Assembly: GCF_900107455.1 (NCBI RefSeq)
Contig: NZ_FNQB01000001.1
Location: 1,984,001 to 2,048,000 of the forward strand
Reading direction: 5' to 3'
DNA from: Asanoa ishikariensis
Lineage (GTDB): Bacteria; Actinomycetota; Actinomycetes; Mycobacteriales; Micromonosporaceae
DNA length: 64,000 bases
Shown here: piece by piece, positions 54,113-61,404 of the stretch
Layout: each line of letters begins with the position of its first letter
Position numbering within the stretch: the first letter of the stretch is position 1
Made by a program: the position numbers and the translations under genes
The notes under the pieces: generated by a model
Told to the model about the DNA's origin: nothing
The model's input: the letters and a program-made list of their open reading frames with translations, nothing else
The model's database searches: none

Positions 54113-54508
54113 ATGCACATCGAACTGGCAGCGGTCGTCGTCGACGACTACGACGAGGCGATCGGGTTCTTCGTCGACGCCCTCGGATTCGACCTGGTCG
54201 AGGACAGCCCGTCGACCACGAACGACGGCCGGCCGAAGCGCTGGGTGGTGGTCCGCCCGCCGGGTGCGGCGACCGGCCTTCTGCTGGCCCAGGCCGACGG
54301 CGAGGACCAGCGAAAGACAGTCGGCAACCAGCTCGCCGGGCGCGTCGGCTTCTTCCTGCGCGTCGACGACTTCGAGGCCGCGTACGCCCGGATGCGCGAA
54401 GCGGGTGTCACCTTCCACGGCGAACCACGGCACGAGCCGTACGGCAGCGTCGTGGTCTTCGAGGACGTCGCCGGCAACAAGTGGGACCTGCTGGGCCCAA
54501 GGCCCTAG
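54113..54508 (+). CDS. VOC / glyoxalase-family protein
   Basis: A 131-residue VOC-fold protein beginning MHIELAAVVVDDYDEAIGFF with paired beta-alpha-beta-beta-beta halves. EPYGSVVVFEDVAGNKWDLLG at the end is typical. Metal ligands may be His2, a Glu in GEPRHEPYG and Glu in FEDV. The substrate cannot be told. It is convergent with the UbiA gene and overlaps it by four bases. Confidence 0.87.
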   Translation: MHIELAAVVVDDYDEAIGFFVDALGFDLVEDSPSTTNDGRPKRWVVVRPPGAATGLLLAQADGEDQRKTVGNQLAGRVGFFLRVDDFEAAYARMREAGVTFHGEPRHEPYGSVVVFEDVAGNKWDLLGPRP

Positions 54509-55518
54509 AAGGCCCGATAGACAGCCCAGCCCGCCAGGCCGAGGATCAGCAGGGCGCCGGCCCGGCGGGTGTGGATGAACGCCAGCGGTGCCCACCACAG
54601 TGGCCACACCGGGTTGTTCGGCGGCGGGTCCACCGGCTTCGGCTCGCGGAACCGTCGCCACACCCAGACCAGCGTCGGCAGCCCGCCCAAGGTGAGCAGG
54701 GCCGGCCACGGCAGCTCGCCGAGCACGACCAGGACCACCACGCCCACGTAGTAGAGCAGCATCATGCCGACGGTGGCCGTCTTGGCCAACGGCTCACCGA
54801 GCAGCACCGGCAGCGTCCGGGTCCCGCTGCGCGCGTCGTACGGCAGCTTGTCGATGTGCTTGCCCATCAGCACCGTGGTCGGCAGCAGCGCGTAGACGAG
54901 CGCGGTGACCACGACGGCCCAGGGCAGCGTGCCGGTGCCGGCGTAGTAGACCCCGCCGACCATCAGCGGACCCCAGGTGACCAGCACGTCCGCCTCGCCG
55001 AGCCCGACCTTCTTGAGCCGCAGCGGCGGCGCGGTGTAGGCCCAGGAGAGGAACAGCCCGCCGAGCGCGAACGCGGCGACCCACCAGTCCTGCCGGACGA
55101 TCAGCGTGATCATGATGGCCAGGTCGACCACCTGGCAGAGCAGGATGCCGACGAGCAACTGCCGGCGGGTGACCAGGCCGGCGAGGATCGGGTGCGGCGC
55201 GTAGAGCGCGCGGGGGTAGTCCTCGGTGTCGTTGCCGACGTCGGTGTCGGTCAGGTCGTTCATCAGGTTGTTGGCCAGGTGGGCGACGACGATGCCGACC
55301 ACGGCCAGCGCGATGTTGAGCCAGTCGACGGAAACAGTGGCGACGGCGGCCAGCAGAACAGCGATCAGACCCGAGACGAAGGTCATCGGGAGTACGCCCG
55401 CGCGGGTGACGACCAGCCAGCGCGTGACCGGGTCGACGATGCCCTGCTCGGGCGGATTCGTGGTGGCGAACGCGTATCGCCAGGCCGACAGCCGGTCGGC
55501 AACGCTGAGGGTGGTCAC
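54505..55518 (-). CDS. UbiA-family prenyltransferase
   Basis: A 337-residue membrane protein with about nine helices. NLMNDLTDTDVGNDTED near residues 84-100 is the first Asp-rich NDxxD motif binding the prenyl diphosphate and Mg; the second region reads MGKHIDKLPYDARSGTRT. UbiA enzymes attach isoprenoid tails to aromatic acceptors such as in menaquinone. Divergence from canonical MenA means the acceptor is left open. It is divergent from the radical SAM gene. Confidence 0.85.
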   Translation of the reverse strand: MTTLSVADRLSAWRYAFATTNPPEQGIVDPVTRWLVVTRAGVLPMTFVSGLIAVLLAAVATVSVDWLNIALAVVGIVVAHLANNLMNDLTDTDVGNDTEDYPRALYAPHPILAGLVTRRQLLVGILLCQVVDLAIMITLIVRQDWWVAAFALGGLFLSWAYTAPPLRLKKVGLGEADVLVTWGPLMVGGVYYAGTGTLPWAVVVTALVYALLPTTVLMGKHIDKLPYDARSGTRTLPVLLGEPLAKTATVGMMLLYYVGVVVLVVLGELPWPALLTLGGLPTLVWVWRRFREPKPVDPPPNNPVWPLWWAPLAFIHTRRAGALLILGLAGWAVYRAF

Positions 55519-55628
55519 ACCGTCGATGTTACGCCGATCTTGAACTCGTTCAACTCGGGCGCCGCACGCGCTAAAGAGCGCGCGAAGACGCCGCGTACCC
55601 TGGTTGATTGGAATGAAGGAGGGGGTCT

Positions 55629-57566
55629 ATGACCGTCGCATCCGTGTGGCCGCGGCTCGAGGAGCTGCTGCCGCTGGTCAGCAAGCCGATCCAGTACGTC
55701 GGCGGCGAGCTGGGCGGTGTGCGCAAGGAGTGGGACACCACCACCGTGCGCTGGGCCCTGATGTACCCCGACGCGTACGAGGTGGGCGTGCCCAACCAGG
55801 GCGTGCAGATCCTCTACGAGGTGCTCAACGAGCAGCCCGACGTCCTGGCGGAGCGCACGTACGCGGTCTGGCCTGACCTTGAGGCGCTGATGCGCGAGCA
55901 CCGTGTCCCGCAGTTCACGGTCGACGCGCACCGCCCGGTCCGCGCCTTCGACCTGCTCGGCGTCTCCTTCGCCACGGAGCTCGGCTACACGAACCTGCTG
56001 ACGGCGCTCGATCTGGCCGGCATCCCGCTCGAGGCGAAGGACCGCACCGACGAGGACCCGATCGTCCTGGCCGGCGGGCACGCCGCGTTCAACCCGGAGC
56101 CGATCGCCGACTTCATCGACGCGGCCGTGCTCGGCGACGGCGAAGAGGCGGTCCTCGAGGTCACCGCGCTGGTCCGGGCCTGGAAGGAAGAGGGCTCCCC
56201 GGGCGGCCGGGACGAGCTGCTGCTGCGCCTGGCCAAGACCGAGAGCGTCTACGTGCCGCGCTTCTACGACGTCGACTACCTGCCCGACGGGCGCATCCAG
56301 CGGGTCGTGCCCAACCGGGCCGGCGTCCCGTTCCGGGTGCACAAGCGCACCACGATGGACCTCGACGCGTGGCCGTACCCGAAGAAGCCCCTCGTGCCGT
56401 TGGCCGAGAGCGTGCACGAGCGCTATGCCGTGGAGATCTTCCGGGGCTGCACCCGCGGCTGCCGGTTCTGCCAGGCCGGCATGATCACCCGGCCGGTACG
56501 CGAGCGGTCGATCACCACGGTCGGCCAGATGGTCAAGGAGGGGCTGGAGTTCTCGGGCTTCTCCGAGGTCGGCCTGCTCTCGCTGTCCAGCGCCGACCAC
56601 TCCGAGATCGGTGACATCTGCTCCGGCCTAGCCGAGCAGTACGAGGGCACCAACGTCTCGCTGTCGCTGCCGTCCACCCGGGTCGACGCGTTCAACATCG
56701 AGCTCGCCCAGGAGCTGTCCCGCAACGGCCGGCGGACCGGTCTGACCTTCGCGCCCGAGGGTGGCTCCGAGCGGATCCGCAAGGTGATCAACAAGATGGT
56801 GTCGGAGGAAGACCTCATCCGCACCGTGGTCACCGCGTACACCAACGGCTGGCGCCAGGTGAAGCTCTACTTCATGTGCGGGCTGCCCACCGAGACCGAC
56901 GAGGACGTGCTCCAGATCGCCCGCCTCGCGCACGAGGTGATCAAGGCCGGTCGCGCGGCCACCGGTTCCAAGGACATCCGCTGCACGGTCTCCATCGGCG
57001 GGTTCGTGCCCAAGCCGCACACCCCGTTCCAGTGGGCCCCGGTCGCGACGCCCGAGGTGATCGACAACCGGCTCAAGATGCTCAAGCAGGAGATCAACAG
57101 CGACCGTTCGCTGGGCCGGGCGATCGGCCTCCGCTACCACGACGGCCAGCCCTCGCTGATCGAAGCGCTGCTGTCCCGCGGTGACCGCCGGGTCGGCGCG
57201 GTGATTCGGCAGGTGTGGGCCGACGGCCAGCGCTTCGACGGCTGGAGCGAGCACTTCTCGTTCCAGCGCTGGGTCGACGCGGCAGGTGCCGTGCTGCCCG
57301 GTTTCGGTCTCGACCTCGACTGGTTCACCACGCGCGAGCGCGACGAGCTCGAGGTGCTGCCCTGGGACCACCTCGACTCCGGGCTCGACAAGGACTGGCT
57401 CTGGCAGGACTGGCAGGACTCGAAGAGCGAGTTCGAGCAGGACGACTGCCGCTGGACCCCGTGCTTCGACTGCGGCGTCTGCCCGTCCATGGACACCGAG
57501 ATCCAGATCGGCCCGACCGGCCGCAAGCTGCTGCCGTTGACGCCGGTCGGCAGCGGGAATGCCTGA
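55629..57566 (+). CDS. TIGR03960-family B12-binding-type radical SAM protein
   Basis: A 645-residue protein. The N-terminal region resembles the cobalamin-binding fold of such enzymes. FRGCTRGCRFCQAG carries the CxxxCxxC cluster ligands at Cys274, Cys278 and Cys281. A C-terminal Cys cluster (CRWTPCFDCGVC) follows. TIGR03960 members are normally beside TIGR03936 (DUF2344) and upstream of rne, and may modify tRNA or ribosomes; the reaction is unproven. ATG 55629 follows GGAGGGGG. A GNAT gene overlaps its end by eight bases. Confidence 0.92.
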   Translation: MTVASVWPRLEELLPLVSKPIQYVGGELGGVRKEWDTTTVRWALMYPDAYEVGVPNQGVQILYEVLNEQPDVLAERTYAVWPDLEALMREHRVPQFTVDAHRPVRAFDLLGVSFATELGYTNLLTALDLAGIPLEAKDRTDEDPIVLAGGHAAFNPEPIADFIDAAVLGDGEEAVLEVTALVRAWKEEGSPGGRDELLLRLAKTESVYVPRFYDVDYLPDGRIQRVVPNRAGVPFRVHKRTTMDLDAWPYPKKPLVPLAESVHERYAVEIFRGCTRGCRFCQAGMITRPVRERSITTVGQMVKEGLEFSGFSEVGLLSLSSADHSEIGDICSGLAEQYEGTNVSLSLPSTRVDAFNIELAQELSRNGRRTGLTFAPEGGSERIRKVINKMVSEEDLIRTVVTAYTNGWRQVKLYFMCGLPTETDEDVLQIARLAHEVIKAGRAATGSKDIRCTVSIGGFVPKPHTPFQWAPVATPEVIDNRLKMLKQEINSDRSLGRAIGLRYHDGQPSLIEALLSRGDRRVGAVIRQVWADGQRFDGWSEHFSFQRWVDAAGAVLPGFGLDLDWFTTRERDELEVLPWDHLDSGLDKDWLWQDWQDSKSEFEQDDCRWTPCFDCGVCPSMDTEIQIGPTGRKLLPLTPVGSGNA

Positions 57567-57990
57567 GCTCCATTTCGTCGCGCCCGCTGACGACGCGGCG
57601 CTCGAACAGTGGCGCCAGATCCACAACACGGTCGTGCCGCCCTGGCCGCTCTCGCTCGAAGACACGCGGGAGCGGGCCGGGCGGAACCGGTTGGAGCTCG
57701 CGTACCTAGGTGAGGTGGCGGTCGGCAACTCGACCGTGCGCCCGCTCGATGCCGACGGCGTCGCCACCGTGATCGTCCGGGTGCTCCCGCCCCAACGCGG
57801 CCGCGGGTTCGGCACGCTGATCCACGAGCGCGCGCTGGCCTCGGCCCGCGCCCTTGAACCCGCGGCGATCGAGACCCTGGTGCTGGCGGCCAACGTCGAC
57901 GGGTTGCGGTTCGCCCAGCGGCACGGGTACGCCGAGGTCGAGCGTTACGCCGTCGACGGCGCTCACGAGGTCAGGCTGCGCCTGCGGTAG
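57559..57990 (+). CDS. GNAT-family acetyltransferase
   Basis: A 143-residue N-acetyltransferase. VIVRVLPPQRGRGFGTLIHERAL is motif A with the acetyl-CoA binding RGRGFG loop, and VDGLRFAQRHGYAEVERYAV closes the fold. Substrate unknown. ATG 57559 overlaps the radical SAM gene by eight bases, so they are coupled. The 3' end overlaps the convergent permease gene by 28 bases. Confidence 0.9.
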   Translation: MPELHFVAPADDAALEQWRQIHNTVVPPWPLSLEDTRERAGRNRLELAYLGEVAVGNSTVRPLDADGVATVIVRVLPPQRGRGFGTLIHERALASARALEPAAIETLVLAANVDGLRFAQRHGYAEVERYAVDGAHEVRLRLR

Positions 57991-58736
57991 ATCCGCAGGG
58001 CGAGTGGCGCGAAAACCGCGACGAAGCCGGCCATCCAGAGCAGGGTGATCAGCACCGGCCGGGCGACCGGGCCGCCGAGCATCAGCCCGCGTAGCGCCTC
58101 CATCAGGTGTCCCACCGGGTTGGCCTCGGCGAAGGCCGCCAACCAGCCGGGCATCGTCTCGGTCGGCACGAAGATGTTGCTGGCGAACGAGAGCGGGAAG
58201 ATGATCACCGCGCCGAGGCCCTGCACGGCCTGGGCGTTGGGCAGGAGCAGGCCCAGCAGCACCCAGACCCAGGACAGGGCGAGCGCGAAGCCGAGCGCCA
58301 GGGCGCAGGCCGCGAGCACCGGGAGGGGACCGGTGCTGAACCGGAACCCGAGCGCGAGGCCGAAGCCAAGCAGTGCGGCGATGGCGACGACCTGGCGGAC
58401 GATGTCGCCGCCGATCGCGCCGACCAGCGGGGCGATCCGCAGCGTGGGCAGGCTGCGGATCCGGTCGAAGATGCCCTTCTCGATGTCCTGGTTGAGTGCG
58501 ACGCCGACGCCCATGGTGGCCAGCAGGGTCATCAGGCCGAGCATGCCGGGCAGCACGAACTGCAGGTATTCGCGGGTGCTGCCGGAGATCGCGCCGCCGA
58601 AGACGTAGACGAACAGCACGAGGAAGATGGCCGGCCCGAAGATGACGTCGGCCAGCGTCGCGGGGTGCCGGCGGATCTTCACGATGCCGCGCCAGGCCAG
58701 CGTCGCGCACTGGGTGACGGCCAGGCTCACGGTCAT
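57963..58736 (-). CDS. ABC-2-type permease, drug-exporter type
   Basis: A 257-residue DrrB-like permease with six helices (VIFGPAIFLVLFVYVFGGAI to ALRIYRRRSLTS) and the cytoplasmic loop NQDIEKGIFDRIRSLP. ATG 58736 overlaps the ATPase stop as ATGA, so the two are coupled. Together with the TetR gene divergent from the ATPase it forms an inducible drug or toxin exporter unit. Confidence 0.9.
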   Translation of the reverse strand: MTVSLAVTQCATLAWRGIVKIRRHPATLADVIFGPAIFLVLFVYVFGGAISGSTREYLQFVLPGMLGLMTLLATMGVGVALNQDIEKGIFDRIRSLPTLRIAPLVGAIGGDIVRQVVAIAALLGFGLALGFRFSTGPLPVLAACALALGFALALSWVWVLLGLLLPNAQAVQGLGAVIIFPLSFASNIFVPTETMPGWLAAFAEANPVGHLMEALRGLMLGGPVARPVLITLLWMAGFVAVFAPLALRIYRRRSLTS

Positions 58737-59677
58737 GCGGCCACGCTCGCTTCGGTCGTCGTCAGCGCCCGGAACACGTCGTCCAGGCTGGGCAGGTGCA
58801 GGGCGATCTCGGCGATCTCGGCGCCGGCCTCGTCGAGCCGGCGGACCACGGCCGGCATCATCGCGCCATCGGTTACGGGCACGCTCAGCCGCTCGCCGAG
58901 CCGGGTGGGCACCGCGCCGACCACGGCGGCGACCAGCGCGGCCGCGTCGTCGACCCGGGCCGGGTCGGCCAGTCGCAAGTCGAGCGTCTGGGTGCCGAGC
59001 CGGCGCTTGAGCGCGGTTGGGGTGCCCCGGGCAGCCACCCGGCCGTGGTCGACGAGCACGATCTCGTCGGCCAGCGCATCGGCCTCTTCCAGATATTGCG
59101 TGGTCAGCAGCACGGTGGTGCCGGCGGCGACCAGCGCGCGGATGCGGTCCCAGAGCGCGCCGCGGGCGACCGGGTCGAGCCCGGTGGTCGGCTCGTCGAG
59201 GAACACCACGCGCGGGTGGTTGACCAGGCTCGCGGCGAGGTCGATGCGCCGGCGCATGCCGCCCGAGTAGGTCTTGACCGGTCGGTCGCCGGCGTCGGCG
59301 AGGCCGAACTCGTCGAGCAGTGTGGCGGCGCGGGCCGCGGTGTCCCGGCGGGACAGACCGAGCAGGCGGCCGACCAGGCGGAGGTTGTGCCGGCCGGTCA
59401 GGTCCTCGTCGACCGAGGCGTGCTGGCCGGCCAGGCCGATGAACTGGCGTACCCGGTGGCCGTCGCGCGTCACGTCGTGGCCCAGCACGGCAGCCGAGCC
59501 CGCGTCGGGTCGGGTCAGGGTGGCCAGGACGCGCACGGCCGTGGTCTTGCCGGCACCGTTGGGGCCGAGCAGCCCGAGCACGGTGCCGGCCTCGACGGTG
59601 AGGTCGACGCCGTTCAGCGCGGTCACGTCGCCGTAGCGCTTGACCAGGCCGTACGCCTCGATCGCCAGTTTTTGCAT
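58733..59677 (-). CDS. ABC transporter ATP-binding protein, daunorubicin-resistance (DrrA) type
   Basis: A 314-residue ATPase. Walker A is LGPNGAGKT, the signature YSGGMRRRIDLA, Walker B VVFLDEPTTGLDP, and the H-loop region TTQYLEEADALAD has Gln where most have His, as in DrrA. The C-terminal extension ends DDVFRALTTTEASVAA. ATG 59677 was chosen from the start of homologous sequence. It is divergent from a TetR gene, with a 67-base gap. Confidence 0.93.
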   Translation of the reverse strand: MQKLAIEAYGLVKRYGDVTALNGVDLTVEAGTVLGLLGPNGAGKTTAVRVLATLTRPDAGSAAVLGHDVTRDGHRVRQFIGLAGQHASVDEDLTGRHNLRLVGRLLGLSRRDTAARAATLLDEFGLADAGDRPVKTYSGGMRRRIDLAASLVNHPRVVFLDEPTTGLDPVARGALWDRIRALVAAGTTVLLTTQYLEEADALADEIVLVDHGRVAARGTPTALKRRLGTQTLDLRLADPARVDDAAALVAAVVGAVPTRLGERLSVPVTDGAMMPAVVRRLDEAGAEIAEIALHLPSLDDVFRALTTTEASVAA

Positions 59678-59744
59678 CACGACTGTAATGTAAAACGTGT
59701 CGCCGGTCCGCGTCAATACGACCGCAATGTGAAAGCATGGCCGC

Positions 59745-60305
59745 ATGCCGAAACGGGTCGACCCCACCGAGCGGCGCACCCAGATCGCCGACGCCCTGAT
59801 GCGGGTCGCGGCGGAGCGCGGCCTCGAAGCGGTGAGCCTGCGGCACGTGGCGGCCGAGGCCGGCGCGACCACCGGGCTGGTGCAGCACTACTTCGGCACC
59901 AAGGACGAGATGATGCTGTTCGCGCTCGAGGTGGTGAGCGGGCACATCGGCCAGCGGATGGAGGCGGCGGTCAACGCGCTCGGCCCTTCGCCGGCGCCGA
60001 GGGACCTCATCCGCGCGTTGGCCGTCCAACTCCTGCCGCTCGACGAGCAGCGGCGGGCCGACGGCCGGGTGGGGCTGGCCTTCTTCGCGTACGCCGCCAC
60101 CCGGCCCGACGTCGCCGAGGTGCAGCGGCGAGGGTCCCAGGGGCTGCGCGACTTCTTCGCGACGATGATGCCGGAGCCCGCCGCGACCACCCTGCTGGCG
60201 CTGGTCGAGGGGCTCGCGCTCTACCTGCTCACGGACACCTACTCGGCGGCTACCGCGCTCGGGGCACTCGACGGATATCTGGACTCGGTGTTCGGGCGAC
60301 CGTGA
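59745..60305 (+). CDS. TetR-family regulator
   Basis: A 186-residue repressor. The N-terminal helix-turn-helix is EAVSLRHVAAEAGATTGLVQHYFGTKDEMM (quoted in part), with a helical ligand domain after it (ALVEGLALYLLTDTYSA). It is divergent from the DrrAB-type exporter, so it most likely represses it and responds to the exported compound. No clear palindrome was seen in the 67-base gap. Confidence 0.92.
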   Translation: MPKRVDPTERRTQIADALMRVAAERGLEAVSLRHVAAEAGATTGLVQHYFGTKDEMMLFALEVVSGHIGQRMEAAVNALGPSPAPRDLIRALAVQLLPLDEQRRADGRVGLAFFAYAATRPDVAEVQRRGSQGLRDFFATMMPEPAATTLLALVEGLALYLLTDTYSAATALGALDGYLDSVFGRP

Positions 60306-60483
60306 TCCGCATGCTGGACTCCTTGGCGTAGCCCCCGTCCGGCTGGCGCAGGTGCCGGTCCAGCACCTCGGCCACCGCAGCCCGGGCCTCCCGCTCCCGC
60401 CTTGGGGTCGACGTCCGTCATGGCGGCAGATTAATAGGTGGGAGGATGGAGCCGAAGGGGCCGACCAGGCGAGGAGCACAGCG
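60306..60483. other. Gap before the TIGR03936 gene
   Basis: A 178-base gap. On the minus strand a frame reads REREARAAVAEVLDRHLRQ and looks like a coding remnant, but no start or complete gene is supported. GAGGAG at 60471-60476 is the ribosome-binding site of the next gene. Confidence 0.3.
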
Positions 60484-61260
60484 ATCAGCAGGAAGCCACA
60501 GCCGGAAGGCGGGCAGGCGCCCGTCGTCCAGCGCATCCGGATCAGGTACGCCAAGCGGGGGCCGTTGCGGTTCACCTCGCACCGTGACTTCGCGCGCGCC
60601 TTCGAGCGGGCGTTGAGGCGGGCCGGCGTACCCATCGCCTTCTCGCAGGGATTCACACCGCACCCCAAGATTTCGTACGCCAGCGCGGCGCCGACCGGCA
60701 CCGGGAGCGAGGCCGAGTACCTCGAGATCGGCCTGCAGCAGGTGGTCGACCCGGCCTGGGTCGTCACCGCACTGGACGCGGCGCTCTCACCGGGTCTCGA
60801 CGTGCTGGACGCGGTGGAGGCTTCCGGAGAGAGCCTCGCGGATCGGATCGACGCGTCGCGGTGGCGGCTGGAACTGCCGGGCGTGACCGACGCCGCCGCA
60901 TCCGACGCTGCCACGAGATTTTGGGATTCATCCGAAGTGCTGGTAGAGCGCCAGACGAAGCAGGGCCGGCGCACTTTCGACACGCGGGGCGCCGTGGTGT
61001 CCATCGAGGTGATCACTTCCGGTCCGGCCGCTTCCGGAGCCCCCGACGTGCCGTGTGCGATACTCGACGTAGTCGTGCGGCAGGTCACCCCGTCCGTACG
61101 ACCCGATGACGTCCTTGCCGGCCTCCGTGTGGTGGCCGACCTGGAGCCGCCGGTCCCGCCAAGGGCCATCCGGCTGGCACAGGGCCGACTGACCGCGCAG
61201 GGGGCGATCGCGGATCCGTTGGAGGCGGACCGCGACGGGGCTGTTGTCGGTGAACACTGA
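60484..61260 (+). CDS. TIGR03936 (DUF2344) radical-SAM-associated protein
   Basis: A 258-residue partner of TIGR03960-type radical SAM proteins. The signature RIRIRYAKRGPLRFTSHRDF is followed by FERALRRAGVPIAFSQGFTPHPKISY. The only canonical in-frame start is GTG at 60352, with no ribosome-binding site and a random-looking extension. A perfect GAGGAG lies seven bases before ATC at 60484, the position where homologues begin with Met (SRKPQPEGGQAP follows). The gene therefore probably starts at ATC, like infC and pcnB at ATT. In most relatives it is adjacent to TIGR03960; here 2.9 kb separates them. Confidence 0.85.
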   Translation: MSRKPQPEGGQAPVVQRIRIRYAKRGPLRFTSHRDFARAFERALRRAGVPIAFSQGFTPHPKISYASAAPTGTGSEAEYLEIGLQQVVDPAWVVTALDAALSPGLDVLDAVEASGESLADRIDASRWRLELPGVTDAAASDAATRFWDSSEVLVERQTKQGRRTFDTRGAVVSIEVITSGPAASGAPDVPCAILDVVVRQVTPSVRPDDVLAGLRVVADLEPPVPPRAIRLAQGRLTAQGAIADPLEADRDGAVVGEH

Positions 61261-61290
61261 CCGCGGAAACGCGATCGGCGTTTAGTCCGC

Positions 61291-61304
61291 CAGACTTCGG
61301 TCTG
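61291..61304 (+). promoter_or_regulatory. UUCG tetraloop hairpin in the rne leader
   Basis: CAGAC-TTCG-GTCTG is a 5-pair stem capped by a cUUCGg tetraloop, an exceptionally stable hairpin, about 100 bases before rne and 31 after the upstream stop. It could end the upstream transcript or serve as an RNase E landing or autoregulatory element. Confidence 0.4.
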
Positions 61305-61404
61305 CCCGCCGCTTCCAGCAGCGGGCGTGGCCGGAAACACTTTGCGGCGACCCTGCGTGGCAGCGCTCACCCGCGCCCGGGGTTGCCAGAACTGGAGAAC
61401 GTCC

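Noticed and set aside
60239-60421. 60-residue minus-strand ORF before the TIGR03936 gene
   Set aside because: It is Gly/Pro/Ala-rich low-complexity sequence overlapping the TetR 3' end, and another frame on the same strand looks more protein-like but lacks a start.
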